Origin: Sepioteuthis lessoniana
Lineage: Eukaryota > Mollusca > Cephalopoda > Myopsida > Loliginidae
Reading direction: 5' to 3'
Length of the DNA stretch: 64,000 nucleotides
NCBI GenBank assembly: GCA_963585895.1
Contig: OY757904.1
Coordinates: 4,897,982-4,961,981, forward strand
Part shown: piece by piece, positions 25,241 to 37,150 of the stretch
Layout: the number at the start of each line of letters is the position of its first letter
Position numbering within the stretch: position 1 is the stretch's first letter
Notes under the pieces: model-generated
Database searches by the model: none
Seen by the model: the letters and a program-made list of their open reading frames with translations, nothing else
Told to the model about the DNA's origin: nothing
Translations under genes and position numbers: made by a program

Positions 25241-25870
25241 GTTAATTGATTATTATAATGAGTCTTAATTCCGTATCTCTTCATTTTCTGTCTTTATTAT
25301 ATACCTTTGCTTGCATAATAGAAAACAACGTTGAGGTGTGGGATAGAAAAAGTTATGCTTTTAATTATCTATCTTTTACGATTTTCTTTTAATCATTTAT
25401 CCTTTACGATTTTCTCGACGAAGATCGTTCATAAATCTGCATCATTTTTCTCATTTTCCGTTCCTCTTCATTGGTATAGCTATGTATTTACTTTCCTTAG
25501 CATTTTAATGCATATATGTCTAATACAAAAAACAAAGTACAAATGTGATATTTGTCAATGAAATGACATAAACGTTTGCAAATATTGAAAGAGATTGAAT
25601 GATAGAGCTTTGTTGAGCAAATTTCCTTGCGACAAACGTGAATAACTTGAAAAAAGCATTTTTAGAACAAAATACAAAATCAGTATTTGACATTATTACT
25701 TTGCATTTAATCGTCGCTATTTATGCATACATATAGTCAAAATTCGATGGTTTTATTAAAGAAGTTATAATACATTCTTGTATATTCAACACTGTTATTC
25801 ATTCCATGCATTTAAAATGGAAAAATTGATCTTTATACTTAACAGAAATGTTTGTAAAATATTGTGACAG
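25241..25870. other. AT-rich non-coding stretch
   Basis: Nothing recognised. Confidence 0.5.
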
Positions 25871-25877
25871 TTTCTAC

Positions 25878-25937
25878 AATTACCTCCTTTACTACTACTA
25901 CTACTGCTACTGCTGCTGATGATGATGATGATGATGC
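25878..25937. repeat. Trinucleotide repeat (ACT)n(GCT)n(GAT)n
   Basis: Runs of ACT, then GCT/GCTGAT, then GAT. It gives Ser/Ala/Val homopolymers in a reverse frame; no gene support. Confidence 0.9.
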
Positions 25938-26925
25938 TACATTGAAGAATTTAGGAAAATATGACGAGACAAGTCCGTAGCATTTAACCTTTCTATTTCT
26001 CTTCATTGATGTATCAGAAAATCTGTATACGTGTATGTACATATTTCTATATCTGTGACGTATTAGCAAAGTAAATTTAGTCTTTAAAATCAGAAAAAGT
26101 TTTTTTATTTTTTTATATTTCAGCAGTTTTAGAGGGTATTCCAATCCTAAAAAAGCTGATGTGAAAATGTGTCAATATTAACCAAAGTATCAAACCAATT
26201 CTACAAAAAATTACAACATGACTAAGGACTTTAAATTAAATTGCAGGTTTTAACAAGAGAAAACTTGGACATTTATAGTATTTTCTTATTTTCATATCTG
26301 AAAAATTATTTTTCGGTAGGTCATAGAAAAATACTATGTCACATATGGGACAAGAACATAGATATAAACATAATCTGAATATCGTATAGCCACAATATAC
26401 TATCCATGAAAACATTCAAATTAAACGAAGGATTAAAATGACAGATTTATGTTTAATGATCGACAGGTGCTTCCTTACTAGCCAACTTGGGGACGAGATT
26501 GTCATACTGCAAATGTTGGCTGTTCTAATTTTAGATACACAAAAAATATACAAAGTAATTATACAACTTATAAATCCCAAAGAATATAACAAAAATGTAA
26601 TCCGTTGCCATTCAAAAAGTAAATGTACACAAAGAAGTTATGGGACAAGAATGATGGAAATTTGGAACTTAGCTGATAAGTTCAACAAGACAAGTTGAAG
26701 AGTCGCAGACCAAGGAAAGATGACTCTTTAGAAGGGCTGTTTTTTTTTATGGAAATATTTTGCCCGGTAAATCACGATATGTATGACCAACAAGAACTAC
26801 ACAAAATTCTGAAAACTGAAAGTTAATGATACTAAGCATCACAAAACTTATGTTAACACAAAATGAAAGAAACAATCAAGGGATTAATTTAAAGAATGAT
26901 GACTGAAAAGAAGTTAAAATGAAAA
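25938..26925. other. AT-rich non-coding stretch
   Basis: An 86-codon open frame at 26438-26698 has no recognisable domain. Confidence 0.4.
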
Positions 26926-27770
26926 AGTAAATTAATTAAAGGTATACAAACGAATAATATCAACAAACTAAACGATCTAATCTTTGCAGGAGCAAAACAA
27001 ATCAATGAACAAATTGGCATCTCTCCAACGAACCGAAAAGGAAATACAAAAGCTGGATGGGAAATGTATCTTGAGAGAGGAATGAAAAAACAACGTAAAC
27101 AAGCAAAATCATTAAGAAAAAATACACACAAAAAAAACAATGCAATGAAAAGACAGAAAAAGACGCAATTGTCAATACAATTGGAAGAAATAAACCCAAG
27201 CAGATTTAAAACAGAAAGAAAATTCAAAAGAAATCGAGACAGAACAAAGCAATACAAGCAAAATATGACTCTTCAAAATAACGAAAGAAAATTTCACCAG
27301 CAAGTCAGTAGAGAAAGCCTAGAGACAAGTGAACAATGGGATCCAAAGAAAGCAAAATCTTTCTTAATCAAGATATGAGAAAAGATATATAACATAGCAG
27401 AAAAGCCGTAAGGATAAATAACAAAGGAATAGAATTGCAAGGATATGAAGAAGGCGTTCAGGAGAACATATGCTGAAATCACTTAGAGTAACACTCAAGA
27501 AAGTATCAAATGCAAAAATCCTTGTCAATGATGGCATTCATGAATTCTATTTTTTGAAAAGCACGTTCATCTATGACAAATTGGCTTAGATAATGAGTAA
27601 ATGCCTCCGTAAAGCAAATATGCCCGTAAGAAGGAAGAAGGCGATAAGCAAACCTAATCCAAAATAAATTCCAAGTAGGAAACATCCTATGCTACTACGG
27701 ACCAATAACGTGTTTACCTATGGTGTGGTAATTCTTAAAACTTAAAATGAAAAATAATAATAATAATAGA
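26926..27770 (+). pseudogene. R2/R4-type LINE fragment upstream of and into the reverse transcriptase
   Basis: Encodes NDLIFAGAKQINEQIGI, an undisturbed 104-codon basic stretch (27064-27378: ERGMKKQRKQAKSLRKN, then KQYKQNMTLQNNERKFHQQV and SEQWDPKKAKSF). Beyond a stop, in shifted frames, come VSNWKILGNDGIHEFWF-like and YYGPITCLPMVW segments. The latter is the finger region of the reverse transcriptase (the usual NYRPITCLP form). It ends near an (AAT)n run at 27750-27768. Several stops and frame changes: a fossil. The reverse-strand 122-codon hydrophobic frame is its antisense shadow. Confidence 0.75.
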
Positions 27771-27891
27771 AATACTTCTCTTCCTAAACTTTCTCAATAT
27801 CAATTTTTATCATAAATATACTTACTATACTTTCAGATTTTGCTACATTCACCAAGCCCTTTTCTATTGTGGTTTATTTTCTTTCAAATCT

Positions 27892-27892
<1 letters not shown>

Positions 27893-27919
<27 letters not shown>
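27893..27919. repeat. (TA)n microsatellite
   Basis: Uninterrupted TA dinucleotides, ~27 bp. Confidence 0.95.
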
Positions 27920-27922
<3 letters not shown>

Positions 27923-28107
27923 CAGAAAATACAACACATATTTAAATGATGATGGTTTAATGTAAAGACTAAAATATTTCATCTTGGCAAATAATACTAG
28001 TAAAAGCAGAGTCTTCCTCTGAATTCCTTCTTTTTAATATTTGCTTATTTACACATTATAAATAAAATTACTATGACAATAAAATCCGGCAAGCATTCGT
28101 GCGACAT

Positions 28108-28200
28108 ACTGAATAATGGACAGCTGTTTAGACCTTATTTGGTCTCATCAGCTGTGCATACTGCATTTTCTCCTCCACTAGAGATCCAACCAGCGACCAC
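28108..28200 (-). ncRNA. Hammerhead-ribozyme-like core motif (probably inactive)
   Basis: Reverse strand: CTGATGA (28151-28145), stem II GACC / GGTC (28144-28141 and 28134-28131) with loop AAATAA, then TAAA where GAAA is expected, then ACAGCTGT (28127-28120, self-complementary) and C at the expected cleavage position. Known: hammerheads with a tiny or palindromic stem III occur in Penelope-like elements and are thought to work as dimers. The decayed Penelope-like element in the same orientation begins ~0.9 kb upstream, which supports the call. The core G12 is replaced by U, and a convincing stem I is not seen. A simple stem-loop using the two CAGCTG motifs is the alternative. Confidence 0.5.
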
Positions 28201-28380
28201 AATATATATATAACCAACCCCTCTGCAGAAAATGGTTGCAACATAAGTTCAACAGAATTTAACAGGTTTGAATTAAGAGTTCTGTTAGATCGGTGTTACT
28301 ACTATTTACTCATTGCTAGAAAGAAAATAATGGATTTCTATCTTTTCTTAGAGTATTTGGGAAGTGCAAACTGTCTCGTA
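28201..28380 (-). mobile_element. Degenerate S1 SINE fragment
   Basis: ACCAACCCCTCTGCAG, TTTAACAGGTTTGAATTAAG and TTTACTCATTGCTAGAAAG follow the order of the reverse-oriented S1 body; the tRNA head is lost or unrecognisable. Confidence 0.65.
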
Positions 28381-28526
28381 GAGTGTGTGTGTATGTATCT
28401 AATATTATGACAGTGTATGGGGATCACTATCTCACTTGGTGGGTTTGTGGCAGACCAAATGCGGTATAATTTGGAGAGTGCTCAATATCGGTAATAGAGC
28501 TATTTTAGGATACCAATAAAGAATAT

Positions 28527-28529
<3 letters not shown>

Positions 28530-28576
<47 letters not shown>
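28530..28576. repeat. (AT)n microsatellite
   Basis: Uninterrupted AT dinucleotides, ~47 bp. Confidence 0.96.
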
Positions 28577-28579
<3 letters not shown>

Positions 28580-28703
28580 TTTAATAGCAGGGATGTTTAT
28601 CTGTAACCAATGACAATCATCGGGCTGTGAAGAATTGTATGACGATGAGATTTGTATGACTTTTTTGTGTGCGTATGTATGTGTGAGTAAGATTTGTATT
28701 GGA

Positions 28704-28752
28704 GATTGCTAGTGTGTGCATGTGTGTGTATGTGTGCGTGTGTGTGTGTGTG
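28704..28752. repeat. Imperfect (TG)n microsatellite
   Basis: TG-rich tract with interruptions. Confidence 0.9.
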
Positions 28753-29114
28753 ATGATATATGCGTCTCGCGGAAGAGTTGTAGTTGTCTCTTGGATATTA
28801 TTGTAACAAAATTTACCAAAGGTACATTTTGTAATTTATGAGGGTATGTGCGTAAGGGATATGGTAAATATACTTTGTGAAGTCGTATTTCTAACATTTA
28901 TGACAACATAGCTAAAATTATGTCAACTGATGGTGAAGGTGCTTGGAGATGAATAACGGTTTAATAGAGAAAAATGGTACTTGCGTCGCGTTGGGTGTGT
29001 TATCTAATGGAGGAAAGTGGTACTTCGGGTGTGTCATGGGGTTATTCCTAAAGGGGTGTGGAAGGTTTTTAGTTAGGGAGGTGGTACAGATATGAAGGGT
29101 GGGTTATGTGTATG

Positions 29115-30400
29115 GGTCGACATGTTAGAGTCGGTGTTTATTCTCATGACGGCATTTGGATAGAATTTCTGATTTTTTTTTTCTTTACGAGGGTGTTTTT
29201 TGATGGGTGGGTAATGATTGCTAATTCCTCGTGGAGGCAAAGAAGGCATTTTTATGTCTTGCTGTAGGCGAAGGATAGTTTTTGTATTTCACAGGTGATA
29301 GTAGGTGAGATGTTTAAGTCCTTTAGGTGCCAGACGTGTATTGATAAAGAAGTGTTCGTGGAATAGTTTCTGTGGGATAAGGAAAGATTGTGGTTATATA
29401 TTATTTGTTTTGTTGTACACACCATTGCACCGATGAATTGTTTGATTGAAGTGTTGGTTTTTACGGTGGCTCTGTACACGTTTTTTGTGGACAGTTTCCT
29501 TGTAGGGGGCATGTTTTTTTATCCCAACAGTTGCTGCGTACTGCTGTGGAGGGTTTAATTTTTTAATGTAGCCTTTTTCGATTTGAGAAATGTTACTTAT
29601 ACAAATGTAGCTGACTTTTATATTGTTTTTGTTGAAAATGTTAGCTAAGGGGCTGTGTTTGGAGAAGTGTTTACATATTAGATTTAGGAAATCCTAACCG
29701 ATATTTGATGATACGTATTTGTTGTAAGGTGGCGTGAGCCAAATTATGTTTCTAGTTCTGTGTTTTGGTTTGCTTTTTAACCGCTATTTTTAGTGCGATG
29801 TCATATATGCGTTTGTTTTAGTAGAAAATATCAATAATGGAAAAATTATAGGCTAGTCCGCGGCTAATTGATTTGTTTGATAATTGAGTGTGGGTGATTT
29901 GAAGTGTGTATGTACATGGGCGTATTGTTCTCTTTTTTATATGGTTCAAATGTGACTTTCTTTAATTTTAGTGTTACATCTAAGAATATTACTATTTTTC
30001 AGGTTCGTGTTTATGGTAATTTTAAATCACAATGATTTTAGAGCGTTGGATATCTTCTTTTTTTTTTTTTTTGTAGCTATCTAATTTTGATCTATTTGGG
30101 GTCCTAATGATGATTACACCGTGGTCTCTATATAGACCCATATAGAGGGGTAGAAATCTGTGATATCGAATTGGATGAAGGTTGTATTGTCTTTTTTTAG
30201 AGATGACAGTGAACAACTTAGCGACGGCCTAGGTGCTTTTCCACTGGTTGAGATGTAGTTTTTCTTTGTGTTGCGTATTTATATTATTCTGTATGAGTTT
30301 TCTAATCTTTCTGAATTCGGATTTTGTGGGGTTAATTAATTAAGATGATGGATTTTGGTTCTGAAATTAGGTTTGTGGTTTGTGATTGTTATAATGGATG
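29115..30400 (-). pseudogene. Penelope-like retroelement, reverse transcriptase plus GIY-YIG endonuclease remains
   Basis: Reading the reverse strand from right to left: NPTKSEFRKIRKLIQ and LHLNQWKST (30.2-30.35 kb); FIQFDITDFYPSI, the motif A region with its catalytic Asp (about 30145-30183); KITINTNL then FLDVTLKLKKVTFEPY and NNTPMYIHTSNHPHS (29.88-30.02 kb); RNIIWLTPPYNKYVSS (29.7-29.76 kb); CNCWDKKTCPLQGNC-like Cys-rich linker (about 29480-29545); the GIY-YIG domain NVYRATVKTNTSIKQFIG with WHLKDLNISPT (29270-29490); and KCLLCLHEELAIITHPS then a KCRHENK-like end (29.15-29.25 kb). This order is characteristic of Penelope-like elements with an endonuclease. The frame changes at least six times and stops are frequent, so it is dead. 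The 5' end is not located. The longest surviving frame is 29252-29512. Confidence 0.85.
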
Positions 30401-30496
30401 ATTGCTGGTCTATACAGTTTATTTTTAAAGCAATGTCCTCTAATGGAATGAATACCAAGAATGTATTTAATGGCGAGAAGTTATTTTGGAACTGCT
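30401..30496 (-). other. Possible upstream part of the Penelope-like element
   Basis: Same strand composition continues, but no motif is recognisable. Confidence 0.3.
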
Positions 30497-30518
30497 TATA
30501 TATATATATATATATATA
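30497..30518. repeat. (TA)n microsatellite
   Basis: Short uninterrupted TA tract. Confidence 0.9.
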
Positions 30519-32247
30519 GCTTGGTAATTAATCATAACTAATGATATCCGTTTTGATTGCATAATGTTCCTTTGGGAATGATAAAATCTTGCACTCTTTA
30601 ATTTAGAAGAAAATTAGAGTTTAATAAATAATTCTTTGAGTTTACTTATATCTGGACAATACTTTATACCCGAGGTGAAATAAAAAAGTAATGAAATTTA
30701 ATATTTAATTTTGATTTTTTTTTAATCTTAAAATGTTGTCAATGTATGGTATAGTCATCACTCAAACGAATGACATTTTTCAAACACCTTCACGAGCTAC
30801 TTACTAATCTTCTGATTTGCATATAGAGAATATTGGACAGTTCTTTCTGGGTTACCTGTGAGATTTCTGCAAGTGTTTGAATAGTTGTGACTGTAGGTTG
30901 CACTTTAAAGATTTGAATTGTCCCAGTATACAATAAGTCTGGAAGAAAGCGACATTTTGAATATTTTTTCACAGACAAATCTCACAAATAATCAATCTTC
31001 GTAAATATTATTTTGTTTCGTATTACGGTCCTCGGCTAATCCATAACATCACCTGTCTTCGTATGCTTTTCAACTTACTATTTACTTTATAGCTTATGTT
31101 GAACGGCTTTCCAGTTTGTTTACAGACAAGTTTGTATCATGAATCGTTGGAATCTACCAACGACGATTGTCACTAATTCTTTGGTTTGGTATTACGCTAC
31201 ATTTGAGTGTAGATTACGGATATCCTGACTTGTTAAAGCAAAAGAGTCACACAAAAAGTATCTTCTTCTGAGAAAGTTAACGTTGCTTTTAGTTTTCTCA
31301 GAGCCAAATCTGGGGAGCCTAAGCACGTTATATAAATCATCTCAACTCATGCAGGAAATATGGTTGTGTAGTGCCTTTAGCTTTCCGCTATTGATCAATT
31401 CAATATTAAAACGCTGTTTTTTTTATTGGAATACTTAGTCTAATAAAATTATTTGATAACAAATTACGTGGTGTTCAATTTTTTAAAGTATCCCCCCCTC
31501 TCTCTCTCTCTGTATACCAGCGTCAATAGTTTCAAAGAGAAAGACTTTTCTGTGTGCATGTTTGTATATATATACGAGAGGATGTATACATGTTTACGAT
31601 TGTGGGTTGACCATGGGTAAGTATATGCGTATGTTTGTATATGTGTGTGTCCATATAGGTGTCGAGACATATGTGCGTAGGAATCACTCATTCATCCCAG
31701 CTAGTACAAAATGCAGCTACCAGTTAAAAAGGGATCAACAACTTAGAAATGTTATTATTTCACATGTTTAGTCGTCTCTTAGAGTCTGGTTGTCTGCCTG
31801 TGTGTTTATGTCTATTTTTAGGTGGCCAGGAGACCGGAAGTAGGAATGTTTGCCTCTGCGTGCATGCAAAGGTTCAACCAGAGGACAGTCGGAAGAGAAT
31901 CCCAGCTTCTAGACACAGAAAATATACGACCAGAGATCAGATAGATAGGACTACAGATAAAGAGATGGGCTGAAAGAATTGATAAGGAAGAGATACAGGG
32001 CCAGAGAATCGAGAACAGAGATCGACATACAGATTGACTGAGAAGTTTTTAGTGAAGGGATTTTGTTGTAAAGTGTAACACGAACTTCTACCTCTAAACA
32101 GTTAATCATCATTTTGTTTTCGTCTTGTTCTTTCGTGGTAGGATCGACTTGGATTCATGCATTTTAATTTGCAAAGAACCAGCACACACAACTTGATGTA
32201 AGATTCTGATTCTGCGTAGTGCATAGCTTAGTTATATTCCCACATCT
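30519..32247. other. AT-rich stretch, no supported gene
   Basis: A 62-codon reverse frame at 30790-30978 faintly recalls the DNA-binding part of a mariner-type transposase, but no second motif supports it. 31560-32040 has short frames over a slightly GC-richer patch; nothing recognised. Confidence 0.4.
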
Positions 32248-32254
32248 CTTTCTT

Positions 32255-32286
<32 letters not shown>

Positions 32287-32320
32287 TCTCTCTCCCTCTA
32301 CATATATATATATATATATC
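32248..32320. repeat. Compound (CT)n(AT)n microsatellite
   Basis: CT tract with two interruptions, then (AT)n. Confidence 0.95.
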
Positions 32321-33428
32321 TTTAGAAACTAAATGCGCGCACACTCACATATATGCATGTGTGTGTATCATTGATATAGTTCGTATTTTCAATGATTAGA
32401 GAGGTTTAAGAACAAAATGAAATAAGATATATTATTATCTAATATGTAATGTGTTTATTTCTTCTAACGATTTAAACTAAGAAATCAGATAACACGAGTA
32501 CTGATACATTGATTTTCATCAGGTTTATTTCGCATGATCTGAATCATTTTGTTAATATTCGTAAAAATATTAAGTGTCGACTCAGAGGTCGAGTATGGAG
32601 TCAACAGATTTCTGGGATCATTGCGTTGTAATATTTATCCAATCACATTACAAGCATGAATTGTTTGGGAAGGTGATGGGTGGATTTTATGTAGGAAACC
32701 CGTTAAAACCTTCTGGTGATTTCTTTATGCTTCGAAAATAATTATAACTCACATTTTCTGGCAAAACACATTGTTCCATCCGAAGATATCTCTGCCATTG
32801 TAGATTTCTGCTTTCGTAAAATTAGTATCTGCTCGTCGTCAAGTATCTTATATTGGTAGTACGGAACAGACTACAGTGCTTATTACGTACATGTTCCTTA
32901 AGAATACTTTGCCAAAACCAACACACTCTCTTCCTCGGTTTTGTAGCTTTCTACCTGTATATTCTGATGTCATGATTTCTGAAGGATAATGATGTACCTT
33001 GTCATCCAGTTTATTTGGGAAAAGCTGAGACTCATCGATGTAAGTGAATTTTTTATTTTCTGATTCAAGATCTAATTCAAAATTTTGCGTACAAACTGCT
33101 CCCGCCAGGGCACATTGGTTGACACAGATATTCTGATCTGCGGCTAAAGAATCTCATATTTTAAAAGGATCGATGTAATTTATTGTGAAGCATTTCTTCA
33201 TTCACCTTTGTGAATAAATCATTTGGCTTTTACTTAGAAGGAAAACCTCCGTTTACTTCTCGGATTGATAAGTCTTAGCCGATCATTGCCTTATAGGTGA
33301 TTGTTAATTTTTCACTTCTCGAACCACTGACAATAAGTATTTAATATAAATCGCTTTATCCACTAAAAGTATTTAAGTGCATTGCTCTTATATACGCCTC
33401 TCTATTATGTATCGATTCTGCTTGATAA

Positions 33429-33429
<1 letters not shown>
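32321..33429. other. AT-rich non-coding stretch
   Basis: Nothing recognised. Confidence 0.5.

Positions 33430-33482
<53 letters not shown>
33430..33482. repeat. (AT)n microsatellite
   Basis: Uninterrupted AT dinucleotides, ~53 bp. Confidence 0.97.
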
Positions 33483-33484
<2 letters not shown>

Positions 33485-34695
33485 TCTTTCACATTGCTGC
33501 TTGAATTCATTACTCTTAGTACTGAAAGTCGACTTCCTGCTTAAACGCCTTTGATACTGACAGCAACAATTCTTACGAAACAGTAGGTGTCATTCTTGCT
33601 CTATGTAGCTTGTCAGAATACGTCAAATGAAAATCCTGTGAGTTATTTGATGTATAGAAGATAAAAATCATGTTTCTGAGATTAGAAACATGTCTTATAT
33701 ATAAAAATACAATTCCTATCAAAATATTGATATATCTACAGGCAAAAAAATTAAAACCTAATCATATTTCAATTTCCAACAAGATTTATAAAAATGCTTC
33801 CTGTGGTGGTTTTGAAAAGTAAATTTCGAAAACAATCCCCAAACACTTAAGAACTAACTCGTAACGGAAGTTTTTAAGTATAGGTAAACAAAAAATCCAT
33901 GAACGGCTGCAGATATCAATAAATAGATACGAACCCGAAGGCTAACGTAAATCACATCTCCAGTGACTTGAAATTGTATTAGCATCTTCTTGCTGCTTTT
34001 CTTTAGAATCTTTAAAATACATGTCGACAAAAAGATAGCGACATCCTTTGTGAAGCACTACGAGCAGACTTTATTGATAAATCTATTATTTTGGAGAGAA
34101 AGGCTTGAACTTTAACATTAACTGAACAAAAGTCTGTTTCAGGATCCTAAGTTTAGTACACAGTAAACAATACATTGTTCTTTTCTGTTAGTTTGTTGAC
34201 AAGGTAACCGTTACCTTTGGTATCCTAAACGTTATTGCAAGAAAGCAAGACGAAAAACCATTAAATCTAGAAATGTCTTTATTCATATTATGCTGGATAC
34301 ATGAAATAAAGAATAAAACTTGTACATTTTATATTTGTGTCATTGAAAATATTCTAAAGTAGAGACAATAAAAAACAAAGAGAGAAAATATCTTTCCCCC
34401 AAAATCATTTGCAATATTGACAAAAGAAGGGTATTATCTATCTTTGAGATAGAAACACCTTATTCATTCAAAAAGTTCTGAGCTAAATTTATCAAATGTA
34501 AACTTCCCTTTATATCACAGAGATTCAATTTGATATTTAGATTACCAAGTGACTTTATTCAGTATGTACATTCTTTGAGCTTAAGTTATATATTTTTTTT
34601 CTGACGGAAGTCAGTTTGCAGATTAAACTAATATTAACTTAAGATGTTTTAAAACTAATATAAACTATTTTTCTTTTCGTCCATAATATATACTG
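33483..34695. other. AT-rich non-coding stretch
   Basis: Nothing recognised. Confidence 0.5.
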
Positions 34696-35890
34696 AAACA
34701 TGGGTAATGGAAAGGATCTAGCAGCTGCTGAAACAACAAAATAATAGTTATTGATTGAAGAAATGTCTACTTTGGAGATATCAAAGGAACTTTGCTGAGA
34801 TCATTGAACGATAAAGAAGGCTATTGAAAATATAACTAAGCTGAGAACTCGAGGGGACTTCTGGTGGTGTAAGGGGGAGCAAGCTCAACTAGCAAACCTT
34901 CAAAGTGAGTTCGAGTCTCATTGGATGGCTCATTCTTACGGGCTTGTGCCACGTCTAAGCAAAAAAGCTTACTTGAGAACTTGAAGCAAAGGAAAAGGCA
35001 TTAAGAAATTACTTCCCCGAGATGAAAGTAAATTAAAGCGAGTTGTAGAGAAGCAAGTACTTTTGATAAGCACTCAGATCTATGAAATATTTGGAATTGG
35101 GGGAGTCATGAGGGACAAAATGTGTAGAATACTAGGCAACCGGGAAAACTCATTTCAACAAAGCAAATATTTTAAGCGCCAAAGTTGAGCCAAGAAATAC
35201 ATGAAAATCGTCTTTTATTGTTTCGTGTACGAATACCGAGTGAAATTTGACGGACCTAATGGTTGGGATAAAGGATAGATTTCATCCAATTCAGACGTTC
35301 CTGTTACTGAAAGATGGGAACAAGGAAGGATACGGTAGTGTGTTGATATGAACTGGAATTGTCGGCCAAACCAAAGTCAGTGAAAGAGCTAAACTGAGCA
35401 ATGCCAACTATTGCGATTTTATGGAAAAGATTTCCTTTATATGGTACAAGTCTCTTTCTAGCAATTTTAAAGTGATGTACATCCATCCCTCTGTATTGAA
35501 GCTTACTCGTGAATTCTTTGAGCGTAAAAGATTTACTGTAGAGAAGATACTTGAATGGACACCAATTATACCAGATTTAATCCAATAGAAAATCTATGGT
35601 CAAATGTGAAAATAAATTCATATGAAAGTGGCAAACAATATAATAGCAAAGAAGACCCAAGGGAAATAATTAAAACTATCATGTTGGAAAATGAACAAAA
35701 ATTAACAAAATGAATAGATAATAGAGAAGCAGGATAACTATATTAAAATGTAAAGGAATCATTAATTTATCATATATGCTTGTTAGTGTTTCTGTTGAAG
35801 GTAATGATAAATTTTTATCATTTTATTAACTTTTATTGAAGTAGAATGTCATTATTGGGTTTGCCAAATAATTCTAGACGGCAGATTTTT
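34696..35890 (+). pseudogene. Tc1-like transposase fossil, split by a SINE
   Basis: The catalytic half is clear: KFDGPNGWDKG (FDGPNGW at 35246-35266, the region after the first catalytic Asp in Tc1-type transposases), then VPVTERWEQG, and in the same frame 333 bases on NPIENLWSNVKINSYESG (NPIENLW at 35579-35599), the classical C-terminal motif with the final catalytic region, followed by EDPREIIKTIM. The N-terminal helix-turn-helix part (34.7-34.85 kb, MSTLEISKELC) is poorly kept, and the gene is interrupted by a ~120-bp SINE at 34853-34973. Many stops. The stretch ATTGGGTTTGCCAAATAATT near 35850 is the kind of sequence found at element ends, but I could not find its inverted partner on the left. 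Confidence 0.8.
34842..34984 (+). mobile_element. Short tRNA-derived SINE (family S2), older copy
   Basis: Element at 34853-34973 between imperfect 11-bp duplications TGAGAACTCGA and TGAGAACTTGA. The head CTTCTGGTGGTGTAAGG leads to GTGAGTTCGAGTCTCATTGG, and the tail is CTAAGCAAAAAAGCTTA. Same family as 52776-52904. Confidence 0.85.
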
Positions 35891-36146
35891 TTAATATATC
35901 AAATAACTTCAATTAATTCATTAAATCATATTGATGCTACCTAATATGAACCAAACAATCATATCCTAATTACTTTTAAATTTATTCAAACAGAAAGTAT
36001 ATATAAATATTTTAGAGATTCCAGTTATTCGTCATAGTTGATATAAGAAAATTGATTTTTATGCCTTTTCCGTTCTTGATATATATTTCTATCAACGTAT
36101 ACGCTAAATGTTGAATTATAAATTCTTCCATCAGTAGTAAGTGAAC
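35891..36146. other. AT-rich, nothing recognised
   Basis: No feature supported. Confidence 0.4.

Positions 36147-36213
<67 letters not shown>
36147..36213. repeat. Compound (AT)n(GT)n microsatellite
   Basis: (AT)n then (GT)n without interruption. Confidence 0.97.
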
Positions 36214-36214
<1 letters not shown>

Positions 36215-36292
36215 TAATTCGTTACATTTTTGTTATCAAAATCAAATGACAATAAAATTTACTAAAATAGTAATAATAATTCTTGGACCTTG

Positions 36293-36520
36293 CTAGAAAA
36301 CTAAAATAAAAACTTTGAAACATGCAATTATAGTTGGTGTGCTTGGAACGATCTCCAAATGATTGGAAATGGGACTAGAACAGTTCAAAATCGGAGGACG
36401 AAATGAGATCGGCTTGAATACTGTGAAGAGTTTTGAAACCTGAGGAAGCTTGCTGTCACTCAGATTCCAGTGAAATCCCACCAGCAAACATTGGCGTCAA
36501 TAACTTACAAAGAGTCATTG
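36293..36520 (+). pseudogene. R2/R4-type LINE 3' end, copy d
   Basis: Reads KHAIIVGVLGTISK, LEMGLEQFKIGGR and LLSLRFQ-NP, then a CACCAGCAAACATTGG remnant of the 3' hairpin. It is the same C-terminal block as the copy that starts 25 bp downstream. Confidence 0.65.
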
Positions 36521-36544
36521 TGCAAGTTTAAATTTGACTATATT

Positions 36545-37033
36545 AACAAATGATATATATACAACCCAGAATCCGTCCTAAAAATGAGACGCACAAAATT
36601 CTTTGGGATTTTGAGTTACAAACGAGCCATCTATTCTCAGCCAGACGGCCGGACCTAGTAATGGTCAACAAAAAAAAGAGAACCTACTGAATAGTGGACT
36701 TCATCGTTCCAGCTGACCATAGGGTAAAACGGAAATAAAGCTAAAAGAGAAAAAAAGTATGTAGACTTTGTTAGAGAGCTGAAAAAAAATTGTGAAACAT
36801 GAAAGTGACGGTGATAACAATTGAAATTGGTGCTTTCGGTTCAGTCATCAAATGATTGGTACAGGGATTAAAAGACTTGAAAATAAGAGGACGAGTGGAG
36901 ACCATCCAAGATTGTTGAGATCGGCCCGAATACAGAGAAGAGTCCTGGAGACTTATGGAGACATTCTGTCACTCAGACTCCAGTGAAACATCATCAGCTT
37001 ACGCTGATGTGAAAAACTTTCAAAAGAGTAAAA
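36545..37033 (+). pseudogene. R2/R4-type LINE C-terminal third, copy e
   Basis: In order, with frame changes: ETHKILWDFELQTSHLFSAR, RPDLVMVNKKKR, IVDFIVPADHRVK, AEKKL-NMKVTV, GAFGSV, LKDLKIRGRVETIQ, then the RVLET and LLSLRL-type end and the 3' hairpin CATCAGCTTACGCTGATG at about 36997-37014. This is the best preserved 3' third of the family in the window and lets the other fragments be ordered. Confidence 0.8.
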
Positions 37034-37034
37034 C

Positions 37035-37150
37035 AGGAATTATAAAAAATAGATAAGATGCAACAAAATAGCTGATGTAAGTTATGTGGTGATGGAGACG
37101 AAACACTTAATCTCATAGTAAGCGATTCGACTTACTGTTGATTTATGAAC
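37035..37150 (+). pseudogene. R2/R4-type LINE fragment with Cys-rich motif, copy f
   Basis: Reads KIDKMQQNS then CKLCGDGDETLNLIVSD, a C-x2-C...H-x-C-like segment that lies upstream of the copy-e region in the intact order. It therefore belongs to a different copy or to a rearrangement. Confidence 0.55.

Noticed and set aside
26889..27257. 122-codon hydrophobic reverse frame
   Set aside because: Antisense of the Lys/Arg-rich LINE segment at 26926-27378.
30790..30978. Helix-turn-helix transposase N-terminus
   Set aside because: The resemblance is limited to one helix-like stretch; no DDE motif or inverted ends nearby.
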